Assembly: GCA_963662155.1 (NCBI GenBank)
Contig: OY759261.1
Span: 41,104,996-41,168,995, forward strand
DNA length: 64,000 nucleotides
Source of the DNA: Lamellibrachia columna
Taxonomy: Eukaryota > Annelida > Polychaeta > Sabellida > Siboglinidae
Reading direction: 5' to 3'
Below, piece by piece: positions 46,630 to 55,624 of this stretch (position 1 is its first letter; each line of letters opens with the position of its first letter). A program made the position numbers and the translations under genes. Under the pieces are notes generated by a model. It was given only the letters and a program-made list of their open reading frames with translations, was not told the DNA's origin and did not search any database.

Positions 46630-46900
46630 CATGATGCAGCCCAACCACCACATGATACAGCCATACCACCACATGGTACAGCCCAACCACCACATGATGC
46701 AGCCCAACCAGCACATGATGCAGCCCAACCACCACATGATGCAGCCCAACCACCACATGATGCAGCCCAACCACCCCATGATGCAACCCAACCACCACAT
46801 GATGCAGCCCAACCACCACATGATGCAGCCCAACCACCACATGATGCAGCCCAACCACCACATGATGCAGCCCAACCACCACATGATGCAGCCATACCAC
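46630..46900 (+). repeat. 21-bp in-frame array (HDAAQPP), 13 copies
   Basis: Unit catgatgcagcccaaccacc plus a, 7 codons, giving HDAAQPP repeats between QAATELKLT and KKRKYR of the MULE tail. All six frames stay open over it, which explains several overlapping ORFs on both strands. Variants: HDTAIPP, HGTAQPP, AHDAAQP. Confidence 0.95.
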
Positions 46901-46989
46901 CACCACAGAAGAAGAGGAAGTACCGGATTGTGAACCAGCGTCTGACTCAGTTCAAACAGGAGTATGTGATGGGGAAATATTTGTTCTGA

Positions 46990-47490
46990 GTTTTCTGTTT
47001 GCAGCTGAACACTTTAAATTTAAATTAGAGTGACATTCACTTGTGATTGATGACAGTTACCGGTGGTACTTGCTGATGTTAGAATGACATTCACTTGTGA
47101 TACATGACTTTCATTCAATTCATAATGTTGGGCATAATACATGGAGTATCTTATACTGAGTACTCTATACAATTAATGTATTTATGTCTTAATAAAACTG
47201 TAATGCATAAACATCATGTATGTTTATGCTGTACATCATCTGAAATAATTGATTCTCTCTTGACTCAATAATAGAGTCAAGGAAGTAGCTATAATGGGAC
47301 TAGTTTTAATGCCAAATTAGTTTCTGCCACAATAGTAGCTATAACGGGAAGTAGCTGTAATGGGAAGTAGCTGTAACGGGAAGTAGCTGTAATGGGAAGT
47401 AGCTGTAATGGGAAGGAGCCATGACTCCCACACACAACACATGTGCACACAGATGTTTACACATCCCATATTATATGTTTTCTGTGACAG
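46990..47490. other. Gene-free stretch
   Basis: AT-rich, with a gggaagtagctgtaat repeat of 17 bp (47330-47415). Ends in the acceptor tctgtgacag of the next exon. Confidence 0.5.
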
Positions 47491-47645
47491 AGGAAATGAC
47501 CAACAGATGGGTGGGATGACGTCACTATAGAGTACATCATACAACAACTGTCAGTGTTGGACAGCAACAACTTCCCAGGGAACTGTGGCGTGGGAGAGAG
47601 GGAAGCCCGCATCACCTCCCAACTTGAGAGGAATCGTCACTTCAG
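47491..47645 (+). pseudogene. SEPSECS: SEPSECS exon: DSNNFPGNCGVGERE
   Basis: Acceptor tttctgtgacag, donor gtagac. Reads RK, stop, PTDGWDDVTIEYIIQQLSVL, DSNNFPGNCGVGEREARITS, QLERNRHFR. O-phosphoseryl-tRNA(Sec) selenium transferase has GKCPE.GWD......L..L..MDSNNF.GNCGVGEREGR..S.LV.RRHYR here. The enzyme turns phosphoseryl-tRNA(Sec) into Sec-tRNA(Sec) with PLP. A Cys codon of the family (KCP) is TGA at 47497-47499. Phase fits the next exon (AG|A). Confidence 0.9.
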
Positions 47646-48511
47646 GTAGACCACAATCATTGCAATTAAATCTTGTTAATACAAATGTTGCATCACTCAC
47701 AGAAGGTATCATGTGATTACATTTACTGCAATGTTTTGAAGTAACAAAATGCTGGCCTTCATGACGGGAAATTTACTGATGATTTGAAATAATAGTGCAT
47801 ATTTGTGGAAAATACTTCCACCTTAAATAGTTTGGTCAAGGATAAAATATTAAAGGAAATGTAAAATAAACTTTTGTCATTGAGCTATTACTATTCTGTA
47901 GCCTAACTGATGATAACCAAAACACAAGGTCTAAATGTACAAGACCACGCCAGTCGGTGTTCCCTCAAACTGTGATGCAAGTTATGAACTTACATATAAA
48001 CTTAATTAATGGTGGCCAAATTTATTACAGAACGCAAATTTAAAATCCACACCACATGCTCAATTTAAATGTACTTTGCAAATTTAATATTAAACAGCGT
48101 AAAACATTGCAATAAATTTGGCCATAATTAATAAAAACAGCATTTAATATTAAAAATAGTGTATATGATGTATATTTAAATTGATCATGCGCTGTGGATG
48201 TTAAATTTGTGTTTGTTATGAACTTGGCTATCATTAACTAAAATCCTAAGTTTGTAGCTTGTGTCATATTTTGAGGGAACATCAACTGTTGTGTACATTG
48301 AGACCATGTGTCGTGGTTTCCACCAGTTAGACTTTTTGCAGATTATCCGGGTGTAGTTGAAATTAACTGTATAATATAGTGAAACCCATCAAGACCTGAA
48401 CAAATTGAATCTTATAAACTTGTAATGGAGTCTACTCTATCAACCATGAGATTGATCATTGTTTGTTGTCAATTGCAGTAATCATGTAATACGTATTATG
48501 TGCTGTTGTAG

Positions 48512-48635
48512 ATTAGGTCGTGGCATTGGTAGATCAGGACACATTTCTGCTGTGCAACCAAAGACAGCTGGCTCAAGTGTGCTTATGAAACTTGCCAATA
48601 CCATTGTGCTAGATGCCATCAGACTCCTGGGACAG
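48512..48635 (+). pseudogene. SEPSECS: SEPSECS exon: [21 protein letters not shown]
   Basis: Acceptor gctgttgtag. Reads [41 protein letters not shown]. The family has F.HGIGRSGD..AVQPKAAGSSLL.KLTN..VLD.I...G. The next exon's CF.VP.ATGMSL segment is missing. The end (gggacag|atcagg) lacks a GT donor; one copy in the following repeat has gacag|gtcagg. Confidence 0.9.
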
Positions 48636-48870
48636 ATCAGGACTAACTTGCCACTGCCATAGTGCTGGATGCCATCAGACTCCTGGGACAGATCATGTCT
48701 AACTTGCCACTGCCATGGTGCTGGATGCCATCAGACTCCTGGGACAGATCATGTCTAAGTTGCCACTGCCATAGTGCTGGATGCCATCAGACTCCTCAGA
48801 CAGGTCAGGACTAACTTGCCACTGCCATAGTGCAGGATGCCATCAGACTCCTGGGACAGATCACATCTAA
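48582..48870 (+). repeat. 56-bp exon-derived array, 5 units
   Basis: The unit aacttgccactgccatagtg, ctggatgccatcagactcct, gggacagatcatgtct is the end of the SEPSECS exon ([15 protein letters not shown]) plus a few intron bases. gatgccatc recurs at 48612, 48668, 48724, 48780, 48836, an exact 56-bp step. Confidence 0.97.
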
Positions 48871-49402
48871 CATCTGGTGGATTATACATGTCAGGGCAGG
48901 GTTCAGTTACATAACTACAAAGGTGAAAAATGCTGTCTCACACGTTTTTATCAATTGTACATGTATACAACATTTCCATGTTCAGCAACACAGTATATTC
49001 TTATTTTGTGTCACAGAAAGTAGTGGTGTGTTACATATACTGATTGTAACAGGTGGTTCTAGTGTTCTAGTACAGGTTCTACAGGATTTCCTAAGGATAA
49101 CTTCATTTGCTATTCAGTATAATAGTAAAACTAGAAATTCTTTGTATAATTGCAAGTGAATGTCTGTGAAGATATTGATAGAAATATTGTCTTCAAACTT
49201 AAGGTTGTAGTACAAAAACAAGACACAAAGCAGCATTAATAAAAGAAAAGTACAGACTGGATATTAGAAAGTACCCATTCTCATGAAGGACGATAAATGA
49301 ATGGAACAAATTATCTACTGATTGTATTAAACTAAAATTGACAGATATGTGATAAGTTGGACTCAAAAAGTCAATGGCGTCCTAACAATAACTTGTGACT
49401 AG
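48871..49402. other. SEPSECS intron remnant
   Basis: No exon for the expected VP.ATGMSLTLC segment found. Acceptor gtgactag ends it. Confidence 0.5.
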
Positions 49403-49609
49403 AATGTTCCATCCAAATACAAAATATGTGCTTTGGCCAAGAATTGCCCAGAAGTCACGTTTCAAGTTGATTGTCACAGCAGGTGGAGCATACAATGATG
49501 GACGCATGGACTTCGCGGCACTCAGGACTAAGATTGCCGAACCAGGAGCAGACAACATATGCAGTGTGATGACAACGACCTGCTGCTTCGCTCCTCAAGT
49601 CCCCGACAG
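49403..49609 (+). pseudogene. SEPSECS: SEPSECS exon: KYVLWPRIAQKSRFK ... CCFAPQVPDR
   Basis: Reads MFHPNTKYVLWPRIAQKSRF, KLIVTAGGAYNDGRMDFAAL, RTKIAEPGADNICSVMTTTC, CFAPQVPDR, ending GACAG|gtaacc. The family has KY..WPRIDQKSCFK....AG......L.......A......G...I....STTSCFAPR.PDR. This exon is intact. The rest of the PLP domain, including the catalytic lysine region, is not in the window. Confidence 0.9.
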
Positions 49610-50008
49610 GTAACCAACAAAGGGGTCATCTCATGTCCCAGCAGGTAACCAACAAAGGGGTCATCTCATGTCCCAGCAGGTAACCAACAAAGGGGCCATC
49701 TCATGTCCCAGCAGGTAACCAACTATAGGGTCATCTCATGTCCCAGCAGGTAACCAATGAAGGGGTCGTCTCATATGTCAGCAGGTAACCAACTATAGGG
49801 TAATCTCATGTCCCAGCAGGTAACCAACGAAGGGGTCGTCTCATGTCCCAGCAGATAACCAACTATAGGGTGATCTCATGTCCCAGCAGGTAACCAATGA
49901 AGGGGGTGATCTCATGTCCCGACAGATAACCAACTAAGGAGTCATGTCTCAGCAGGTAACCAAAGAATGGGGTTATCTCATGTCCCGACAGATAACCAAC
50001 TAAATGGT
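49595..50008 (+). repeat. 35-bp array of the SEPSECS exon/donor junction
   Basis: Unit catgtcccagcaggtaacca plus acaaaggggtcatct, starting at the true junction ccccgacag|gtaacc. Every unit keeps a gacag/cagcag|gtaac splice-donor-like site. About 11 copies here, 35-bp step at first, more variable later. Confidence 0.95.
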
Positions 50009-50274
50009 CATCGATTGTTAATTGAATTAACTCGATTAAGTTAATTTTATTTAATTAATTAACTTTACCAAAAGGTTTAATTTAATTTAATTGACAAATT
50101 TCCAATTAACTCTCAATTAAGTGCTCATTCAACAGTTAACAATATTACTAGATAGACATGTTACCCAGGTGTTTTCAGAAGGCCTGCAGACACTATTGCA
50201 GTCACTAACCTGAGAGAGATCAGGTTCAGATGTGTGTGACTGGAAGGGAGAACATCACAGAACGCATAATATGA
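50009..50274. other. AT-rich ttaatttaattga stretch
   Basis: The same motif family as at 51165-51303, next to the foldback arm. Probably part of the same element family. Confidence 0.5.
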
Positions 50275-50361
50275 TACATGAGATGACCCCCTTAGTTGGT
50301 TACCTGCTGGGACATGAGATGACCCCTTAGTTGGTTATCTGTCAGGACATGAGATGACCAC
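50275..50361 (-). repeat. SEPSECS junction array, inverted copies
   Basis: Reverse complement of the 35-bp unit (gttggttacctgctgggaca). Two to three units, forming an inverted pair with the array from 51328. Confidence 0.9.
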
Positions 50362-51327
50362 CAGGCATGGGGCAATTAACCTGCATGTATATTATACACT
50401 GTACAGACCATACCAACTGTGGTGGCTGGTAATTCAGCACCTGTGAATTGGAGTGAGGCCTAGACAATAGAATATCTGCTGGTAGGGTGATAAGTTGATG
50501 GCTAATCTTGGATTCTGCAAATTTCTGTTTAAATTAAACATTTGGGGCTGGCAACTTTCAGCCAAGTGGACCTATGGGGGCCATTAGACCTACCCAGGTA
50601 TGCATCTATAATTTTATGTGTACGTATAACCGTTAATGGGGAAATGTAGAGAAATGTAATATGGCATCAGTTTGGGATCTTTTTACAGTGCCAACTTACA
50701 TCAGAAACATGCCAGGTCTAGTGATGCATACAAAATAGTGTGTACATATTTAAATGCAAACGTGTAAAGGGGAAACCTAATGATTCAGTATAAAACGCTG
50801 CATATGTAACAACCAGACTATAGACATCATCATACAAATGATGTCTGTACAGACATCATCATAGAAATGATGTTTGTAGTCTGGTTTTATTAATTTGGCA
50901 TTTAAATATAGGAAGAAACCCAACACGTGCAAATATTCAGCCACAACTTTTCATACCTTTCAGATAAATAATATATTTTAACAAGTATCTACCACTTTTA
51001 AAATGTAATCATATGCCCCATGAAGAAATGTCTTGGCATGTAGATATTGTGTGAACAAATCTCTTTCCAACAAAGTTACAAAACACATTTCTGTTAAAAG
51101 TCTTGTGATTTTAGAACTGTTTTAAATGTGCAAACATTTATACCAACACATGATATAACTGTTATTTGTTAATTGAATAAAATTAATTGTTAATTTAATT
51201 TAATTGAAGAATTTGGGAGGTTAATTTAATTTAATTGACCTGAGAAATATGTGAGTTTAATTTAATTGGAGAATTTCTGAGTTAATTGTAATTTAATTAA
51301 CTTTGCAGGTTAATTGCCCCATGCCTG
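50362..51327. mobile_element. Foldback/MITE-like element, 966 bp
   Basis: Perfect 24-bp inverted ends (50362-50385 and 51304-51327, starting caggcatggggcaattaa). Homology extends outward: the flanking array units are inverted too, so the whole inverted repeat has arms of at least 55 bp. No ORF. Contains atgatgtctgtacagacatcatc-type palindromes near 50830-50880. Confidence 0.75.
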
Positions 51328-51880
51328 ATTGTCATCTCATGTCCTGAAAGATAACCAACTATAGGGTAATATATCCCAACATGTAACCAACAAAGGGGTT
51401 ATTTCATGTCCGTACAGATAACCAACTAAGGGATCATCTCATGTCCCAACAGGTAACCAACTTAGGGGGTCATCTCATGTCCCAACAGGTAGCTAGTGAA
51501 GGGGTCATCTCATGTCCCGACAGATAACCAATTAATGAGTACTCTTGTGTCCCAGCAGGTAACTAACGAAGGGGTCATCTCTTGTACCGACAGATAACCA
51601 ACTATAAAGTCATCTCATGTCCCAGCAGGTAACCAACGAAGGGGTCATCTCATGTCCCAACAGGTAACCAACTATAGGTTCATCTCATGTCCCAGCAGGT
51701 AACCAACAAAGGGGTCATCTCATGTCTGGACAGATAACCAACTAAGGGGTCATGTCCCAGCAGGTAATCAATTAAGAGGTCATCACATGTCCCAGCATGT
51801 AACCAAGGAAGGGGTCATCTCATTTCCCGACAGATAACCAACTAAGGAGACCATCTTGTGTCCCGACAGATAACCCTCTC
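51328..51880 (+). repeat. SEPSECS junction array, continued
   Basis: About 15 diverged copies of the 35-bp unit, alternating cagcaggtaacc and gacagataacc variants, the latter without GT at the junction. Confidence 0.95.
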
Positions 51881-51884
51881 CTGT

Positions 51885-52410
51885 CTATTTAGATAATGAT
51901 CACCTCCTGTGTATTTTGAGTGACCTCCTTGGGTGAGTGTATTTAGAGAGTGACCCCTGCTGTGTATTTAGTGATGGACCACCCCCCCTGCATTTAGTGA
52001 GTGGCCCTTTTCCTGTGCATCTAAAGAGTGACCCCTCCAGTGTTTTTACAGAGTGACCTTTCTGTGTATCTAGATAGTGAACAACCCCCTCCTGCATATT
52101 TAGAGAGTGATCCCTCCTGTATATTTACAGAATGACCTCTCATGTGTATTTAGAGAGTGACCCCTGCCTGTGTATTTAGAGTGTCCCCCTCCTGTGTATT
52201 TATAGAGTTACCCCCCTCAAGTGTACTTAGAGTGGCCCCCTCCTGTGTATTTAAGAGTGAACCCTGCCTGTGTATTTAGAGAGATGATCTTATTTTAAAA
52301 TATCCTCCTGCATATTTAGAGAATGACCCCCTCCTGCATATTTAGAGAGTGACCCCCTCCTGCATATTTAGAGAGTGACCCCCTCCTGCATATTTAGAGA
52401 GTGACCCCCT
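51885..52410 (+). repeat. Degenerate array, about 25-30 bp
   Basis: Units of the type tgtgtatttagagagtgacc plus ccctcc. At 52316-52408 four clean copies of ctcctgcatatttagagagt. Confidence 0.9.
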
Positions 52411-52423
52411 AACAGATAAAGAC

Positions 52424-52848
52424 AGCGTATAAAACATCATATACAGAACAACAGTCAGTGAATTTTCAAAATGGATGCGATAAAATTTAATGCTAAAATC
52501 CAAACTGCCACAACTTGATTATAAGTTCAAAATGGACAGTGCAGAGTCGTATGTTGGCTGGGCAATGCGATTGTTTGTTGACTTGCTACTGTGAACTTGA
52601 GTATATGTAACAAACTTTCAAACAACAATGAATGTTATTTTGTTCCTACACACATTTTCAAAGGAAACACTATCCACAATTGTATGAAAATTAGATTTAT
52701 TGAAAAAAATTAGGAGTTTACCAAATGAAATAATCATGATGTGCAGATTCTGCACATCATGTATGTTGATGCAATGGTGAAATTGTGATTTCCATTACAT
52801 TCACTATGTGGCGCCACTGGTGGGGAGTTTGGCTCAAATCATAAAGCA
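52424..52848 (+). repeat. Segmental duplication, block A copy 2
   Basis: Partner of 36655-36960, with about 120 bp of extra sequence in the middle. Lacks the LINE-derived array of copy 1. Confidence 0.85.
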
Positions 52849-52883
52849 GTGAATGTCTGTTGAGAGGGATCAAATCTTTGTGG

Positions 52884-52993
52884 TTGAAGAAATTGTTCTG
52901 TCAGTTGTAGAGCCATCGTTTGGGGTCAGCCGGATCATGTACGCCCTCTTTGAACACAACTTCCAGACGTGAGAGGGTGAGGAACAGCGCACA
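52884..52993 (+). pseudogene. GARS: GARS exon: class II motif 3, with in-frame TGA (copy 2 only)
   Basis: Reads EEIVLSVVEPSFGVSRIMYA, LFEHNFQT, stop, EGEEQRT, then gtaaga. GARS has VEEVVP.VIEPSFGLGRI.Y...EH.F..REGDEQRT. The motif 3 Arg that contacts ATP is present (SRIMY), but the Arg of REGDEQ is TGA (52970-52972), a CGA-to-TGA change. The acceptor is degraded (gtgg for ag). Phase 0 end fits the 38.5-kb exon. Confidence 0.9.
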
Positions 52994-53139
52994 GTAAGAG
53001 TCACGTCAAACATTCTCCAAATAAAATTTACCTCTCAGCAGAATCTGATAGTACAAGACGTTTTGTGCAAGTGTCATTTGAAACACACTGGGAGATTCTG
53101 AGTCCATCTGATTGATTGTTAAAGCAGATCTGGGAAATA

Positions 53140-53425
53140 ACATGTCCAGACAGATAACCAACTAAGGGGTCATCTCATGTCCCAGCAGGTAACCAACGAA
53201 GGGGTCATCTCATGTCCCAGCAGGTAACCAACTAAGGGGTCATCTCATGTCCCACCAGGTAACCAACGAAGGGGCTGTCTCATGTCCCGACAGGTAACAA
53301 ACTATAGGGTTATCTCATGTCCCAGCAGGTAACCAATGAAGGGGTCATCTCATGTCCTGACAGATAACAAACTAAGGGGTCGTCTCATGTCCCAGCATAT
53401 AACCAATGAAGGGGTCATCTCATTA
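53140..53425 (+). repeat. SEPSECS junction array inside GARS copy 2
   Basis: Eight copies of the 35-bp unit sit 150 bp upstream of a GARS exon, far from SEPSECS. The array has thus moved between genes, or the two loci were joined by rearrangement. Confidence 0.95.
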
Positions 53426-53570
53426 CATCAGTACATTATTTGAAATTATTAACCTTGTTACCCAGACAGACTTGTGTTCACTGTACATGTGGTGGAGTAA
53501 TCAGAGTGAAACTCGTTACACTTCAGCAATAACTTTGACATGACATAATTACATTGACCTTTGCCCCGAG

Positions 53571-53682
53571 TGATGTCACTGACGCAGCATGATGTATCAC
53601 ACAAGGTGGCGCCAGCAGCGGTTCTACTGGTCGACACTACGCTAGCACTGACCAGATTGCGATCCAGTTTGAAAGCACTGCA
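53571..53682 (+). pseudogene. GARS: GARS exon: anticodon-binding domain, middle (copy 2 only)
   Basis: Reads MSLTQHDVSHKV, then after a 1-bp shift GASSGSTGRHYASTDQIAIQ, F. GARS has L...L...[24 protein letters not shown]..F. The shift near 53605 breaks the frame. Donor gtaagc at 53683. A 103-residue minus ORF over it is a shadow. Confidence 0.8.
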
Positions 53683-54247
53683 GTAAGCCACATTGAGGGA
53701 GAGCAACTCAATGAAACGGATACGGGCGGAGGTATGCTGCAGATATTTAGAGAGAACGACCTGCCACATTTTAATTAAAAACTTGTATGTGAAACCAGTT
53801 AGCAGCTGTTGACTGAGTAAATGCTAATGATACAGTTTTTGTAATTGTTACAACCAATTAATCAGTGTACTGGTTGGTTTGCCACTGGTAGACATGCTGT
53901 ATATATTTCATGCATGTTTCACATAAGATACACACAGTTATATTTAGTAATTTTTATGAAAGACTTGTTTGAGCTGTTTTATGTTATTGTGTATCTTTTT
54001 GGAATGATATAAACACCTCCAATTCATCAATCAAATTCAACCAAAGAAAATTGGATTAAAGTAAACAGCCATAAATATGTGACACATACAAACTGTACAT
54101 AGGCTCATTCTGCCTTAGCCCAGAGTATAACCAGGGATAATCTTGGAGTCAGTTTGTGTTCTCACAGAGCACATTGAATAAGTTAAAACTGATGAATGTT
54201 GTATATCAAATGTTACATGTTGTGTAATGTGTCTTTGTGTTGTTTAG

Positions 54248-54430
54248 ATCACTCGGCTGCCAAAGATTGTCAGTGATTTGTCAAATGGAAAGAGAAAGTG
54301 GGAAGACGTCCTCAACAACTACCCACTGTTTGAACAACAGGCGTCAACGAAGTGGGCACATGTAGAGAAGTCTACAATTCCCAGCTGTCTCGTGCCTCTT
54401 GCTGGACAGAATCGCACCACTGACATTTAA
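54248..54430 (+). pseudogene. GARS: GARS terminal exon, copy 2, stop lost
   Basis: Reads ITRLPKIVSDLSNGKRKWED, VLNNYPLFEQQASTK and then TGG (54353-54355) where copy 1 has TAG, so the frame runs 24 further codons to TAA at 54428-54430. YPLFE is intact. Acceptor ttgtgttgtttag identical to copy 1. Which stop is ancestral is unknown; family members end about 10 residues after YPLFEGQ, closer to copy 1. Confidence 0.85.
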
Positions 54431-54817
54431 AGGGTATATATATTTATGAACACTGACGCTACAATCTTCATGTTACCACAGCATATTGCCATAGCTTTTT
54501 CACAGTATTTGATCATTTATGAACACTGGCGCTACAATCTTCATGTTACCGCAGCATATTGCCGTGGCTTTTTCACAGAATTTAAGCATTTATGAACACT
54601 GGCGCTACAATCTTCATGTTACCACAGCTTATTGCTGTAGCTTTTTCACAGAAGTTGATTATTAAACATTCACAAGTATCGCTTTTTTGTAATAATTTAT
54701 TTGCATCAGTTGTGAATATAAATTTATAGTAATGTATATAACCAAATAGTTTCACAATTGTGCCATTTGGGATAATATCTGGCATTAGGACGTATCCAAA
54801 ATAAAGTATGTCTGGCA

Positions 54818-55280
54818 GCAAGAGTAAGGCAGGGTCTCTTGTTTATAACTCTTCACTGTGTAATATGATCAAGAGTAAGGCAGGGCCTCTTGTTTATAAC
54901 TCTTCACTGTGTAATATGATCAAGAGTAAGGCAGGGCCTCTTGTTTATAACTCTTCACTGTGTAATATGATCAAGAGTAAGGCAGGGCCTCTTGTTTATA
55001 ACTCTTCACTGTGTAATATGATCAAGAGTAAGGCAGGGTCTCTTGTTTATAACTCTTCACTGTGTAATATGATCAAGAGTAAGGCAGGGCCTCTTGTTTA
55101 TAACTCTTCACTGTGTAATATGATCAAGAGTAAGGCAGGGTCTCTTGTTTATAACTCTTCACTGTGTAATGTGATCAAGAGTAAGGCAGGGCCTCTTGTT
55201 TATAACTCTTCACTGTGTAATGTGATCAAGAGTAAGGCAGGGCCTCTTGTTTATAACTCTTCACTGTGTAATATGATCAG
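54818..55280 (+). repeat. 51-bp 3' UTR array, 9 copies
   Basis: Unit aagagtaaggcagggcctct, tgtttataactcttcactgt, gtaatatgatc, nearly uniform. 51 bp gives 17 codons, so a 204-residue frame (54808-55422) opens; repeat artefact. Homologue of the 50-bp array at 40895. Confidence 0.97.
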
Positions 55281-55337
55281 CCCTGTTCTTTTATGTGTAG
55301 TGTACGGAATTCTTCCAATTTCTGTAGCACAAATTGC

Positions 55338-55343
55338 AATAAA
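55338..55343 (+). terminator. Candidate polyadenylation signal, GARS copy 2
   Basis: AATAAA in gcaataaatattagg, as in copy 1. Confidence 0.45.
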
Positions 55344-55624
55344 TATTAGGTTTTTTTATATTTATTCACTTTACTACACATCTGTTTCTTGTAATAATAT
55401 AATACACTCCCAATGTAATTAGATGCCAATGTATCGTTGGTAACAAGGTTAATCAGTTTAAGCAATTACGGTATATATAGGTCAATGGTTTAGGTCTAGT
55501 AACTAGGTCATTTCAAGGTCATTCCAAGGGCACACAATATTGGGTCACCATTTTAGCATCTTATAACTTTCATTCCACCTCAATATCTTTATTACTACAC
55601 GTTATATGCCATTCTTCGTTGGAT

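Larger units (their letters stand above)
45124..46989 (+). pseudogene. FLYWCH-MULE transposase-like gene, broken
   Basis: Plus-strand pieces in several frames follow the layout of a FLYWCH-containing Mutator-like protein. FLYWCH finger: FATNKYGKPSAIYRGYRFRC then CDIKCKSPLTTNEAGV and EHDHPPDVA (45130-45320). MULE domain: DGKDFLAFDNHRIIAFATED, SDNTFKTVPKLFHQLYTLHV, then LPDKRKETYRL, KCEDLGLVFNPPKLRLDYEA and CQISGCNFHFNQCLWR (45570-45990). Tail: FNDYFVE.WLDEDAMIPVSI, WNVHTEDEKRMTNHMEEWKL, HHPNIFEFVEATRKEQAATE and KKRKYRIVNQRLTQF, stop at 46987. The finger binds DNA and the MULE domain is an RNase H-fold transposase core. Two minisatellites made from its own codons interrupt it (29 bp and 21 bp). 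Stops and frameshifts mean it is inactive. Confidence 0.85.
53800..55360 (+). repeat. Segmental duplication, block B copy 2
   Basis: Partner of 38685-39289 plus 40590-41330, without the 1295-bp insertion. Three local copies of a tttatgaacactggcgctac segment (54447-54660) are unique to this copy. Confidence 0.9.

Noticed and set aside
46513..46933. ORFs on both strands over the HDAAQPP array (Trp/Gly/Cys-rich and His/Met-rich)
   Set aside because: A stop-free 21-bp unit opens all frames. Only the plus frame that joins MULE sequence on both sides is meaningful.
47497..47499. Selenocysteine codon in SEPSECS
   Set aside because: TGA replaces a family Cys, but no SECIS-like hairpin was seen, the gene is truncated, and neighbouring genes have TGA at Arg codons too.
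49595..53425. CRISPR-like direct repeats
   Set aside because: Units are head to tail without spacers, and start exactly at the SEPSECS splice donor.
53458..53769. 103-residue minus ORF
   Set aside because: The opposite strand encodes the GARS anticodon-binding exon; the ORF is its shadow.
54808..55422. 204-residue ORF of KSKAGPLVYNSSLCNMI repeats
   Set aside because: Lies in the duplicated GARS 3' UTR; the homologous array in copy 1 has a 50-bp step and no open frame, so there is no coding constraint.
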